NCBI GenBank assembly: GCA_024694785.1
Contig: JAILJL010000124.1
Location: 1 to 5,768, forward strand
Length of the DNA: 5,768 nt
Source of the DNA: Lachnospiraceae bacterium
Lineage (GTDB): Bacteria; Bacillota; Clostridia; Lachnospirales; Lachnospiraceae
Direction of reading: 5' to 3'
A program made the position numbers and the translations under genes. A model generated the notes under the pieces. The model saw only the letters and a list, made by a program, of their open reading frames with translations, ran no database searches and was not told the origin of the DNA. The stretch's first letter is position 1; each line of letters starts with the position of its first letter. Positions 1 to 5,161 of this stretch are shown here, piece after piece.

Positions 1-90
1 AATGCAGTATCAGAAGTAAGCTTAATGTCCGACGAACTTAAGGGATTATCAACAGAATTATCGGATCTTATAGGATTCTTTAAAGTGTAA
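1..90 (+). CDS. Methyl-accepting chemotaxis protein, C-terminal end only (partial)
   Basis: The reading frame is open from the first base of the window to a TAA stop and gives 29 residues. They are an amphipathic helix containing SDELKGLSTELSDLI and ending in GFFKV. Methyl-accepting chemotaxis proteins commonly end this way: the last helix of the cytoplasmic signalling hairpin has spaced Leu/Ser/Glu residues and a terminal FKV-like tail. In such receptors this region follows the helical bundle that contacts CheW and CheA, so the missing upstream part would hold the sensor, HAMP and signalling domains. An intrinsic terminator follows the stop directly, so this is the end of its transcript and it is not co-transcribed with the transporter downstream. 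The assignment rests on only 29 residues; another long coiled-coil protein could look similar. Confidence 0.72.
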   Translation, partial: NAVSEVSLMSDELKGLSTELSDLIGFFKV

Positions 91-103
91 AAGCTCATGA
101 TAG

Positions 104-132
104 AAGGGAGTCGCATTATGCGGCTCCTTTTT
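104..132 (+). terminator. Intrinsic terminator after the chemotaxis gene
   Basis: GGAGTCGC (107-114) pairs with GCGGCTCC (120-127) with one G-T wobble around the 5-base loop ATTAT. It is followed by TTTTT (128-132), and AA at 104-105 can extend the stem into the T run. The hairpin sits 16 bases after the MCP stop. This is a textbook rho-independent terminator. Confidence 0.88.
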
Positions 133-200
133 GAGTTTGCCGAAGAAGACGGGGTATCATACCTGTTAGGCGTAAATTATGACCTCTTGGATAATAATCC

Positions 201-229
201 TTGTATTTAAGGGCTATATCGAATATACT
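201..229 (+). promoter_or_regulatory. Predicted sigma-A promoter of the MFS gene
   Basis: TTGTAT (201-206) as -35 and TATACT (224-229) as -10 are separated by exactly 17 bases. Transcription would start near 236 and give a leader of about 25 bases containing GGAGGTGA (250-257), six bases upstream of the ATG. The promoter lies between the MCP terminator and the MFS start, as expected for an independently transcribed gene. Confidence 0.6.
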
Positions 230-260
230 CACATCATAGGATTACTTACGGAGGTGACAT

Positions 261-1511
261 ATGAGTGAGAATCAAATAAAACCCGCAAGTAGATTATGGA
301 CAAGGGATTTTACGATTATAACCGTCGGATCGATTATTTCAATGCTCGGTTCAACGATATCGGGATTTGCGCTTGGACTTATGGTCCTTGATTATACGGG
401 TTCGACATTTTATTATGCGCTTTTTGTATTTTTGTTTACATTGCCAAGCGTAATAATGCCATTGATTGCGGGGCCGTATCTTGATAAGTATTCGAGAAAG
501 AGAACGATATATACACTTGATTTCATATCATCGTCTCTGTACTTGTTCTTTGCGGCAAGCCTTATATTCGGATTCTTCAATTTTCCGCTTCTTGCGGCAG
601 GAACTTTCATAATAGGAGCTATTAATTCGGTATATAGAGTAGCGTATACGAGCTTTTATCCGCTTCTTATTCCGGAGGGCAATTATCAGAAGGCTTACTC
701 GATAGCATCGATACTTGAGGTTATGACTGCATTTGCGGTACCGATTTCCAAATTCCTGTATGATAAGATTGGACTTGCGCCACTTCTTATTGCAAATGCG
801 ATTACGTACTTTTGTGCGGCTGTGATGGAGACGCAGATTAAGCATGTGGAGACCTATAACGAAGCAAGACATGACGAAGCGTATGGAATTAAGAAGTATA
901 TTGGGGACTTCAAGGAAGGCCTTGGTTATCTTGTTAAGGAAAAAGGTTTGCTTGCGATAACGACGCATTTTACGGTGATTTCCGTGCTTGGCGGAGTGGG
1001 ATCTGTGGTAATGCTTCCATATTTCAAGAATACGTTTAATAACGGCGAGTACTTATATATGATAATTGGCGGGGCATCGATGATGGGGCGTCTGCTTGGC
1101 GGAAGTGCATATTATAAGTTCAAGATTCCGGCTTCGCGTAAGTTCATGATTGCGTTGATTGCATATGTCGTATCGGCGATGGGAGAGGGAATTATTCTCT
1201 TCCTGCCATTTAAGATTATGGCAATAGTGTACTTTATCTCGGGGCTTTTGAGTGTAACTTCTTATAATATAAGGATAGCATCAACGCAGGCGTATGTTCC
1301 GCATGAGAAGAAAGGGCGTTTTAACGGAACGTTTGAGATGCTTAATACGTCGGGAGCTTTGATTGGAGAGATAATCGCCGGAGCTTTGTCGGTATTTACG
1401 GGTGAGCGCACGCTTATGCTTATCTTTGGTATACTTACTGCGACCTCTGCACTTGTAGTAATCGGAGGCAACAGGAAGCATGTAGCAAAGATATATAATC
1501 GTGCGGCATAG
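261..1511 (+). CDS. Major facilitator superfamily (MFS_3/DHA3-like) efflux transporter
   Basis: This is a 416-residue polytopic membrane protein, the usual length for a 12-helix MFS drug/proton antiporter. The loop after the second helix reads GPYLDKYSRKR (residues 71-81), a good match to MFS motif A (G-x-L-a-D-r-x-G-r-k). The C-terminal half has a P-x-E-K-K-G-R-F-N-G stretch (347-356) followed by a small-residue helix (GALIGEIIAGAL), as in the MFS_3 group that includes macrolide and siderophore exporters such as Mef and EntS. A charged loop around residues 192-230 separates the two six-helix halves. The ATG follows GGAGGTGA at ideal spacing, so the start is firm. The gene stands alone, with a terminator before it and a strong new promoter after it. 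No clear terminator follows it; only a weak AT-rich hairpin at 1539-1555 is seen. The substrate cannot be read from the sequence; export of a small amphipathic compound is the family-level guess. Confidence 0.88.
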   Translation: MSENQIKPASRLWTRDFTIITVGSIISMLGSTISGFALGLMVLDYTGSTFYYALFVFLFTLPSVIMPLIAGPYLDKYSRKRTIYTLDFISSSLYLFFAASLIFGFFNFPLLAAGTFIIGAINSVYRVAYTSFYPLLIPEGNYQKAYSIASILEVMTAFAVPISKFLYDKIGLAPLLIANAITYFCAAVMETQIKHVETYNEARHDEAYGIKKYIGDFKEGLGYLVKEKGLLAITTHFTVISVLGGVGSVVMLPYFKNTFNNGEYLYMIIGGASMMGRLLGGSAYYKFKIPASRKFMIALIAYVVSAMGEGIILFLPFKIMAIVYFISGLLSVTSYNIRIASTQAYVPHEKKGRFNGTFEMLNTSGALIGEIIAGALSVFTGERTLMLIFGILTATSALVVIGGNRKHVAKIYNRAA

Positions 1512-1515
1512 CTAA
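1493..1515 (+). repeat. Left copy of a 23-bp imperfect direct repeat (end of the MFS gene)
   Basis: The last five codons and stop of the MFS gene (YNRAA, then TAG) plus four downstream bases recur at 3608-3630 with 20 of 23 identical bases. All three differences are transitions, at 1503, 1508 and 1511. The two copies bracket the DUF2975/HTH/DUF4153-like operon exactly. Confidence 0.55.
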
Positions 1516-1562
1516 TATCGGTGTAAAGCAGAAATTAATTATTGAAAAACAATAAAAATATA

Positions 1563-1591
1563 TTGACAAACTAAAAAGGTCGTGTTATATT
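1563..1591 (+). promoter_or_regulatory. Strong extended -10 promoter of the three-gene operon
   Basis: Consensus TTGACA (1563-1568) is followed after 17 bases by TATATT (1586-1591), preceded by TG at 1583-1584 (extended -10). This is the best promoter in the window. Transcription would start near 1598, giving a leader of about 40 bases with a short hairpin and a strong Shine-Dalgarno sequence. Confidence 0.82.
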
Positions 1592-1595
1592 AGTT
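1569..1595. promoter_or_regulatory. Candidate operator nested in the operon promoter
   Basis: AACTAA (1569-1574) and TTAGTT (1590-1595) form a perfect 6-bp inverted repeat whose centres are 21 bp apart, about two helical turns. One arm touches the -35 and the other overlaps the end of the -10. The HTH regulator encoded in the same operon is an obvious candidate ligand, but six base pairs in AT-rich DNA can arise by chance. Confidence 0.3.
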
Positions 1596-1602
1596 CTCGA
1601 AA

Positions 1603-1617
1603 GATGTAAAAAACATC
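1603..1617 (+). other. Short 5'-leader hairpin of the operon
   Basis: GATGT (1603-1607) pairs with ACATC (1613-1617) around AAAAA. It sits just after the predicted transcription start and ends six bases before the ribosome binding site. It may stabilise the 5' end of the mRNA or be a second small operator; five pairs is marginal. Confidence 0.3.
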
Positions 1618-1622
1618 GCTAT

Positions 1623-1630
1623 GGGAGGAG
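1623..1630 (+). promoter_or_regulatory. Ribosome binding site that decides the DUF2975 start
   Basis: The sequence is GGGAGGAG. The GGAGG core ends at 1628, only three bases before the ATG at 1632 but nine before the ATG at 1638. The second ATG is therefore the better spaced start. Confidence 0.6.
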
Positions 1631-1637
1631 AATGAAA

Positions 1638-2117
1638 ATGAAACACGATCTTTTTTCTAAGTATTTAAGGGTGATAATTGTAGGGATGACATTAATAGGA
1701 TTGGTTTGCTGTGCCCATGTTATACCTGAGCTTGCAAGGACTTTCGAAGAGAAATATCCTGAATTCTCATATTGGGTAATGCCTTGGCTTGTTCTTATCT
1801 ATGTCTGCGCAATTCCTTGCTTTGCTGCAATGGGAATATCTTGGAAGATAGCAGTTAATATCGGTAAGGACCGAAGCTTTACAATGGAGAATTCCAAACT
1901 TTTTAAGATTTATTCCTATCTGGCAATTGGCGATGCGACAGTATTCTTGGTTGGAAGTATTGCATTTACGCTTCTTGGAATGAATCATCCGGGGTTACTC
2001 TTAATGGATTTTTTGATTGTCTTTATGGGATTGGCTGTATTTGTATGTACATCCGCACTTTCGTATCTTGTCGGTAAGGCAGCAACACTTCAGGAAGATA
2101 ATAATCTTACGATATAA
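1638..2117 (+). CDS. DUF2975 family four-helix membrane protein
   Basis: This 159-residue protein has four predicted membrane helices, at about residues 10-30, 46-68, 90-115 and 119-144. It carries the DUF2975 signatures: a G-K-D-R-S-F-T-M-E-N loop (76-85) between helices 2 and 3, and a terminal L-Q-E-D-N-N-L-T-I (151-159). DUF2975 proteins have no established biochemical role; they are typically encoded directly before a very small YozG-like HTH regulator, as here. The likely job, by inference, is a membrane partner that senses the envelope or modulates the regulator. It is the first gene of the operon and is separated from the HTH gene by 12 bases carrying GGAGGG. An in-frame ATG two codons upstream (1632) would give 161 residues, but its spacing to the Shine-Dalgarno is too short. 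Confidence 0.86.
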   Translation: MKHDLFSKYLRVIIVGMTLIGLVCCAHVIPELARTFEEKYPEFSYWVMPWLVLIYVCAIPCFAAMGISWKIAVNIGKDRSFTMENSKLFKIYSYLAIGDATVFLVGSIAFTLLGMNHPGLLLMDFLIVFMGLAVFVCTSALSYLVGKAATLQEDNNLTI

Positions 2118-2129
2118 GGAGGGCTAACG

Positions 2130-2339
2130 ATGAAGATAATAGTTAATGTCGATGTTATGATGGCAAAACGCAAGATATCTTCGAATGAGCTCGCCGAGCG
2201 AATCGGAGTGACACCTGCAAATCTGTCGATTCTTAAGACAGGTAAGGCTAAAGCGATAAGATTTTCAACGCTTATGGCGTTATGTCATGAGCTCGAGTGC
2301 CAACCGGGAGATATACTCGAATTTAGTGAGGAAGATTAG
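2130..2339 (+). CDS. Small Xre/YozG-like HTH transcriptional regulator
   Basis: This 69-residue protein is almost entirely one Cro/C1-type helix-turn-helix domain. After a short N-terminal strand (I-I-V-N-V-D), residues 18-26 (SSNELAERI) form the first HTH helix and TPANLSILKTGK (28-39) the turn and recognition helix. The C-terminal part (STLMALCHELECQPGDILEF) is typical of the Xre fold, with the C-x-P-G-D-I-L ending. The sequence closely follows the YozG type, which is regularly encoded next to DUF2975 proteins. It has no sensor domain, so any signal must come from a partner, plausibly one of the flanking membrane proteins. GGAGGG lies seven bases before the ATG. Autoregulation of the operon promoter is likely by analogy but unproven. 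Confidence 0.92.
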   Translation: MKIIVNVDVMMAKRKISSNELAERIGVTPANLSILKTGKAKAIRFSTLMALCHELECQPGDILEFSEED

Positions 2340-2357
2340 GATTTAGGGTGAGTTAAA

Positions 2358-3608
2358 ATGAGTGAGGAAAATATCAACATAGAAAAGCAGGAATTTAAGG
2401 CGGGTTTAACCGAGCGGGTAATTGCCGTTCTTATGTGGCCGGTAAGCTTTCTGTATGCATCGATGTTTTTTGAAAACGAAGGTACATGGAACATAATGTT
2501 TGTTATTTTCGGAGGGTTCTTTATAATACTTGCGGAAATCATGTACTTTAAGAAAAAACGCTCGATCGAAAGCGTTGCTGTACTTATAATGGCTGTTATT
2601 ACCATTACGTCGGTGTGTCTTCCGGGAGAGCATGTATTCAGTACCGGGCAGAGAGCTTTTTTTGCACATTTATTTGCGGTTTATTGGGCTTTATGCAGAG
2701 CGAATATGTTATCCAATGGTGAAACTTCGCATATGATGGTATGGGATGGAATCATGGGCTTTTTTGTAATTCCGTTTTCAAACTTTTTTATTAATATACG
2801 AACGATAATAACGTTAATTAAGACAAGCGATAATGATAAGCGTAGAAAAGCGATTCCCGCAGTTTTGCTTGCCTCGCTTACCGCAATTATCTTATTTGCG
2901 GTTGCAATTTCTTATCTGATGCATGCCGACGCCAACTACAGTGCGATGATGCAGCGGGTAGGCGGTTTTATTAGAATCGATATAAACGAAGAACTGGCAG
3001 CTAAGCTTGCATTTACAGTGATTATAAGTATGTATATATACGGGCTTATCGGAGGATGCTATAGGGCAGAACCGGACAACGCGCGAATTCGTGGAGACAG
3101 AATTAAGAATAAGTTAGCGTCTTTGCAAAAAGTTCCTGCGAAGGTATGGATTGTATTTATAGCGATTTTTTCGATATTCTATGCGCTGTTCTTCATTATG
3201 CAGGGAAGGTATCTTATTAATGCTTTTATAATGGAGCTTCCGAACGGGTTTACTTATTCGCAATATGCCAGAAAAGGATTCGGTGATATGTGCGGAGTTA
3301 CGATAGTTAATTTTATCCTTTTGTGGCTTCTGATCAGAACGTCGGAAAGTTCGGAAAGAGAAGTTACGATTGCAGGTATTGTATTAAATGTTGAGAGTAT
3401 GCTGTTTTCTTTGATTGGATTCTTGAAGATTATGATGTATATAGATGCGTATGGTTTTACACCATTAAGACTTCAGTCTGTATGGGCGGCCGGAGTTTTG
3501 ATATTTGCATGCATTTGTACAAGCATTAATATGCTGACCGGGCGTAAAACCGCGAAGATGTGGTTTATGGGAAGCGCAGGAACACTCGCTATACTTTCGA
3601 TAATCTAA
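2358..3608 (+). CDS. Polytopic membrane protein, DUF4153/DUF4173-like
   Basis: This 416-residue integral membrane protein has about ten to twelve hydrophobic segments. A short charged cytosolic N-terminus (EENINIEKQEFKAG) precedes helices near 20-36, 45-63, 70-88, 98-115, 127-150, 166-188, 215-234, 263-282, 312-328, 337-357, 373-391 and 400-416. Two motifs point to the DUF4153/DUF4173 group: F-T-Y-S-Q-Y-A-R-K-G-F (298-308) and Y-x-x-A-Y-G-F-T-P-L-R-L (361-372), resembling the family's Y-A-R-x-G-F and Y-G-x-T-x-x-R-x patterns. I cannot tell the two DUFs apart by eye. No function is established. The start follows GGTGA (2347-2351) by six bases, and the gene lies 18 bases after the HTH stop, so it is the third gene of the operon. 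Directly after the TAA the same frame reads YNRTA-stop, matching the tail of the MFS protein, so the protein may once have been six residues longer. Confidence 0.8.
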   Translation: MSEENINIEKQEFKAGLTERVIAVLMWPVSFLYASMFFENEGTWNIMFVIFGGFFIILAEIMYFKKKRSIESVAVLIMAVITITSVCLPGEHVFSTGQRAFFAHLFAVYWALCRANMLSNGETSHMMVWDGIMGFFVIPFSNFFINIRTIITLIKTSDNDKRRKAIPAVLLASLTAIILFAVAISYLMHADANYSAMMQRVGGFIRIDINEELAAKLAFTVIISMYIYGLIGGCYRAEPDNARIRGDRIKNKLASLQKVPAKVWIVFIAIFSIFYALFFIMQGRYLINAFIMELPNGFTYSQYARKGFGDMCGVTIVNFILLWLLIRTSESSEREVTIAGIVLNVESMLFSLIGFLKIMMYIDAYGFTPLRLQSVWAAGVLIFACICTSINMLTGRKTAKMWFMGSAGTLAILSII

Positions 3609-3630
3609 TATAATCGTACGGCGTAACTAA
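3608..3630 (+). repeat. Right copy of the 23-bp imperfect direct repeat
   Basis: This copy matches 1493-1515 at 20 of 23 bases and starts on the last base of the stop codon of the membrane protein gene. Read in that gene's frame it encodes YNRTA and TAA, against YNRAA and TAG in the MFS gene. Two of the three differences do not change the coding meaning. Confidence 0.55.
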
Positions 3631-3673
3631 ATTTGAAATAATTCTTCTTCAATTAAATATATGGTTACAAAAA

Positions 3674-3707
3674 AGAACGGCATTCCGTGCATGCGGAGTG
3701 CCGTTTT
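3674..3707. terminator. Bidirectional intrinsic terminator between convergent genes
   Basis: The 12-bp stem AACGGCATTCCG (3676-3687) pairs with CGGAGTGCCGTT (3694-3705), with one wobble and loop TGCATG. On the plus strand it ends in TTTT (3704-3707). On the minus strand it is followed by C and TTTTTT (complement of 3669-3674). It therefore closes both the three-gene operon and the minus-strand metalloprotease-like gene. Confidence 0.92.
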
Positions 3708-3744
3708 ATGTGCGCAGGGATTATTTGAGTATGAGTAGCAGTAA

Positions 3745-4794
3745 TCACGCCTTGTAGACAGTCTCAATAGTTCTTTCATCGCGCATTTTAATTACGTAAT
3801 TGCCGTTAAGAATCTTATTCTCCCCGTTATCGGAATACATTAAGAAGTATGTTGTTGTTATATATCCGTTGTAGCATTTTGCATCGTAGACATTTACACC
3901 GATTAGTTCATAAGGTCCGGTAAGAACGATTTCATTTTTGCTGACCGCCTTTTCAATGATATTCTTGGTTTCTGCGATATATGCGTTGAGCGCTTCTGTA
4001 ACTTCGGGAATGCCGGAGTCTGTTAAGAATCTTGAGCAATCATTGCAATTAATGCTATTAAGTAAGTTTGGCATAACAGGTCTATGTGAAGACACATAAT
4101 CGAATTTCTTCGCGTTAATCATAGCGTTTATCATAAGTGTGCCTATATCATAGCTTGGTATTCTTATAGGGAAGAAGTACTTTGGGTTGGCTATTGATGC
4201 ACGTATGTTATCTATGAATTTATCAGCTTTTGCTTTATCAAGCTGCATAAGTACATTCCATTCTACGAAGGTTGCAGTGCCCTCACGGTCTTCGACTTTG
4301 CATTCATAGTCAAATTCGTAAGGAAAGTTAATGCTTCTGTATTTTCTACATTCAAGTAATTCTTTGTATTTTTCTTCATTATGTCCGGATAAAAGCTCTA
4401 ACAGTAATTCGTTCTCGTGAAGCTTAATACTTAGGTTTTCGGCATTATAGCTATACTTATGCAAAGCCTCCACCTCATCTGCATATCCGTCCCAATTATT
4501 GAATAGCTGATAACCGTGGAACATTTCGTGTATTATCTTGGAGGTGAGGACAATGGGATCAATGTCTTCTTCAATCATCCAAATTCCGACATATTCACCA
4601 TTATATTCGATTGCGGTGTTACCGAAGAATTCATCGGTTTTCTCTACGTAATCCCCGTTATAATAGCAGGTATCTTCGGTGTATAATGCGAATTTTAAGG
4701 GAGTGAATCCCGGCCAGATTTTGGTGAAATCGAGCTTTTTGATATTCTCGTCGATTTGATCATATGTTTTCTGTAAATCAAAGTGTTTTTCCAT
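3745..4794 (-). CDS. HEMFH-motif putative zinc metallopeptidase, cytosolic
   Basis: This is a 349-residue soluble protein with no signal peptide or membrane helix. Residues 86-96 (KIIHEMFHGYQ) contain HExxH with H89, E90 and H93, the zinc-binding and catalytic motif of zincin proteases. About 78 residues later REGTATFVEW (170-179) resembles the E-G-x-A-x-x-x-E pattern of gluzincins, making E171 the probable third zinc ligand. A later R-I-P-S-Y-D-I-G (211-218) may supply a catalytic tyrosine, an inference from other HExxH families. The region N-A-E-N-L-S-I-K-L-H-E-N-E (118-130) is a charged helix. I do not recognise a named family or substrate. The ATG at 4794 follows a modest AAAGGT (complement of 4805-4810) by ten bases. 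It is monocistronic, with its own extended -10 promoter and the shared terminator downstream. Confidence 0.78.
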   Translation of the reverse strand: MEKHFDLQKTYDQIDENIKKLDFTKIWPGFTPLKFALYTEDTCYYNGDYVEKTDEFFGNTAIEYNGEYVGIWMIEEDIDPIVLTSKIIHEMFHGYQLFNNWDGYADEVEALHKYSYNAENLSIKLHENELLLELLSGHNEEKYKELLECRKYRSINFPYEFDYECKVEDREGTATFVEWNVLMQLDKAKADKFIDNIRASIANPKYFFPIRIPSYDIGTLMINAMINAKKFDYVSSHRPVMPNLLNSINCNDCSRFLTDSGIPEVTEALNAYIAETKNIIEKAVSKNEIVLTGPYELIGVNVYDAKCYNGYITTTYFLMYSDNGENKILNGNYVIKMRDERTIETVYKA

Positions 4795-4824
4795 GCTGAG
4801 TCTTACCTTTCAAGAATGTTGTCA

Positions 4825-4862
4825 CTGCAAATATTATAACATATATTGATGGAGATTTGCAG
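4825..4862. promoter_or_regulatory. Operator-like inverted repeat around the metalloprotease promoter
   Basis: CTGCAAAT (4825-4832) and ATTTGCAG (4855-4862) are perfect inverted copies of eight bases with a 22-bp gap and 30 bp between centres, about three helical turns. One arm abuts the -10 on the transcription-start side and the other covers the -35 position, so a bound protein would block or control RNA polymerase. No regulator gene for it is visible nearby. Confidence 0.45.
4833..4861 (-). promoter_or_regulatory. Extended -10 promoter of the metalloprotease-like gene
   Basis: On the minus strand a perfect TATAAT (complement of 4833-4838) is preceded by TGT, making an extended -10 element. 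Seventeen bases upstream the -35 position reads TGCAAA, a poor match, which is common for extended -10 promoters. The predicted start near 4826 leaves a leader of about 30 bases. Confidence 0.7.
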
Positions 4863-4873
4863 AGGATAGTATT

Positions 4874-4904
4874 AAAGGCGTGGACTAATGCAGTCCACAC
4901 CTTT
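4874..4904 (-). terminator. Intrinsic terminator of the small membrane-protein genes
   Basis: A 13-bp stem (arms 4874-4886 and 4892-4904, five-base loop) is complete only in the minus-strand RNA, where one pair is a G-U wobble. In the plus-strand RNA the same pair is a C-A mismatch. This indicates it serves the minus-strand genes upstream. The U tract is short (TTTAAT), so efficiency is uncertain. Confidence 0.65.
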
Positions 4905-4954
4905 CTTATTACTATGATATCAGAAAAACAATCTATGCTTTCGGCTGATTATCT

Positions 4955-5074
4955 TTATCTGCGGTATATTTTCCATATGATTATAGACGGAAGAGAAATA
5001 GCGATATAAAGTGTTGACAATCCACCGGTTAAGCCCATTATTATAAGGGCGATAATAATAACTACTTGACTCAT
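4955..5074 (-). CDS. Small hydrophobic membrane protein, 39 residues
   Basis: The ATG at 5074 begins MSQVVIIIALIIMG and follows AGGAGA (complement of 5082-5087) at eight bases, an excellent ribosome binding site. An in-frame ATG at 5140 would add 22 residues (MLLIMKPYVLFALSKL and so on), but it lies inside a hairpin and has no Shine-Dalgarno, so I reject it. The 39 residues are almost all hydrophobic, with a central G-L-T-G-G-L-S-T-L-Y and a basic end W-K-I-Y-R-R. They could form one long membrane helix or a tight helical hairpin, with the Lys/Arg end probably cytosolic. There is no toxin or known small-protein hallmark I can name. It follows the 132-residue membrane gene on the same strand and is closed by its own terminator, so the two probably share a transcript. 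Confidence 0.62.
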   Translation of the reverse strand: MSQVVIIIALIIMGLTGGLSTLYIAISLPSIIIWKIYRR

Positions 5075-5081
5075 AATAGTT

Positions 5082-5087
5082 TCTCCT
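5082..5087 (-). promoter_or_regulatory. Ribosome binding site fixing the start of the 39-residue protein
   Basis: The complement reads AGGAGA, eight bases upstream of the ATG at 5074. No comparable site precedes the longer in-frame ATG at 5140. Confidence 0.65.
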
Positions 5088-5115
5088 GTCCTTAATTTTG
5101 ACAACGCAAACAAGA

Positions 5116-5143
5116 CGTATGGCTTCATGATTAGAAGCATACG
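5116..5143 (-). other. Intercistronic hairpin between the two small membrane genes
   Basis: CGTATG plus CTTC on the minus strand (complement of 5138-5143 and 5134-5137) pairs with GAAG and CATACG (complement of 5123-5126 and 5116-5121), a 10-bp stem with a single bulged base and a seven-base loop. It lies 18 bases after the stop of the 132-residue gene. The following TCTTGTTTG is only moderately U-rich, so it may be a leaky terminator or an mRNA processing or stability element rather than a full stop. Confidence 0.5.
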
Positions 5144-5161
5144 CCGATAGTAGGATAACTA

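Noticed and set aside
97..210. Short plus-strand ORF of 37 codons (or 30 from the ATG at 118, preceded by GGGAG)
   Set aside because: It runs through the MCP terminator stem, its apparent Shine-Dalgarno is the stem arm, it overlaps the -35 of the MFS promoter, and the peptide has no recognisable feature. Chance is more likely.
528..968. 146-codon minus-strand frame within the MFS gene
   Set aside because: Antisense shadow of a clear transporter; the translation is a lysine/arginine/serine-rich low-quality sequence with no domain.
1262..1481. Two minus-strand frames opposite the end of the MFS gene
   Set aside because: Both lie wholly within the well-supported MFS coding region and show no protein-like character or RBS.
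1539..1555. TTATTG-AAAAA-CAATAA hairpin after the MFS gene as a terminator
   Set aside because: The stem is almost all A-T and is followed by A residues rather than a T run, so it is unlikely to terminate plus-strand transcription.
2336..2669. Two overlapping minus-strand frames opposite the start of the large membrane protein
   Set aside because: Antisense shadows; the plus-strand gene has the operon context, RBS and family motifs.
5075..5140. 22-residue N-terminal extension of the small membrane protein
   Set aside because: The upstream ATG lies inside the 5116-5143 hairpin and has no Shine-Dalgarno, whereas the ATG at 5074 has AGGAGA at ideal spacing.
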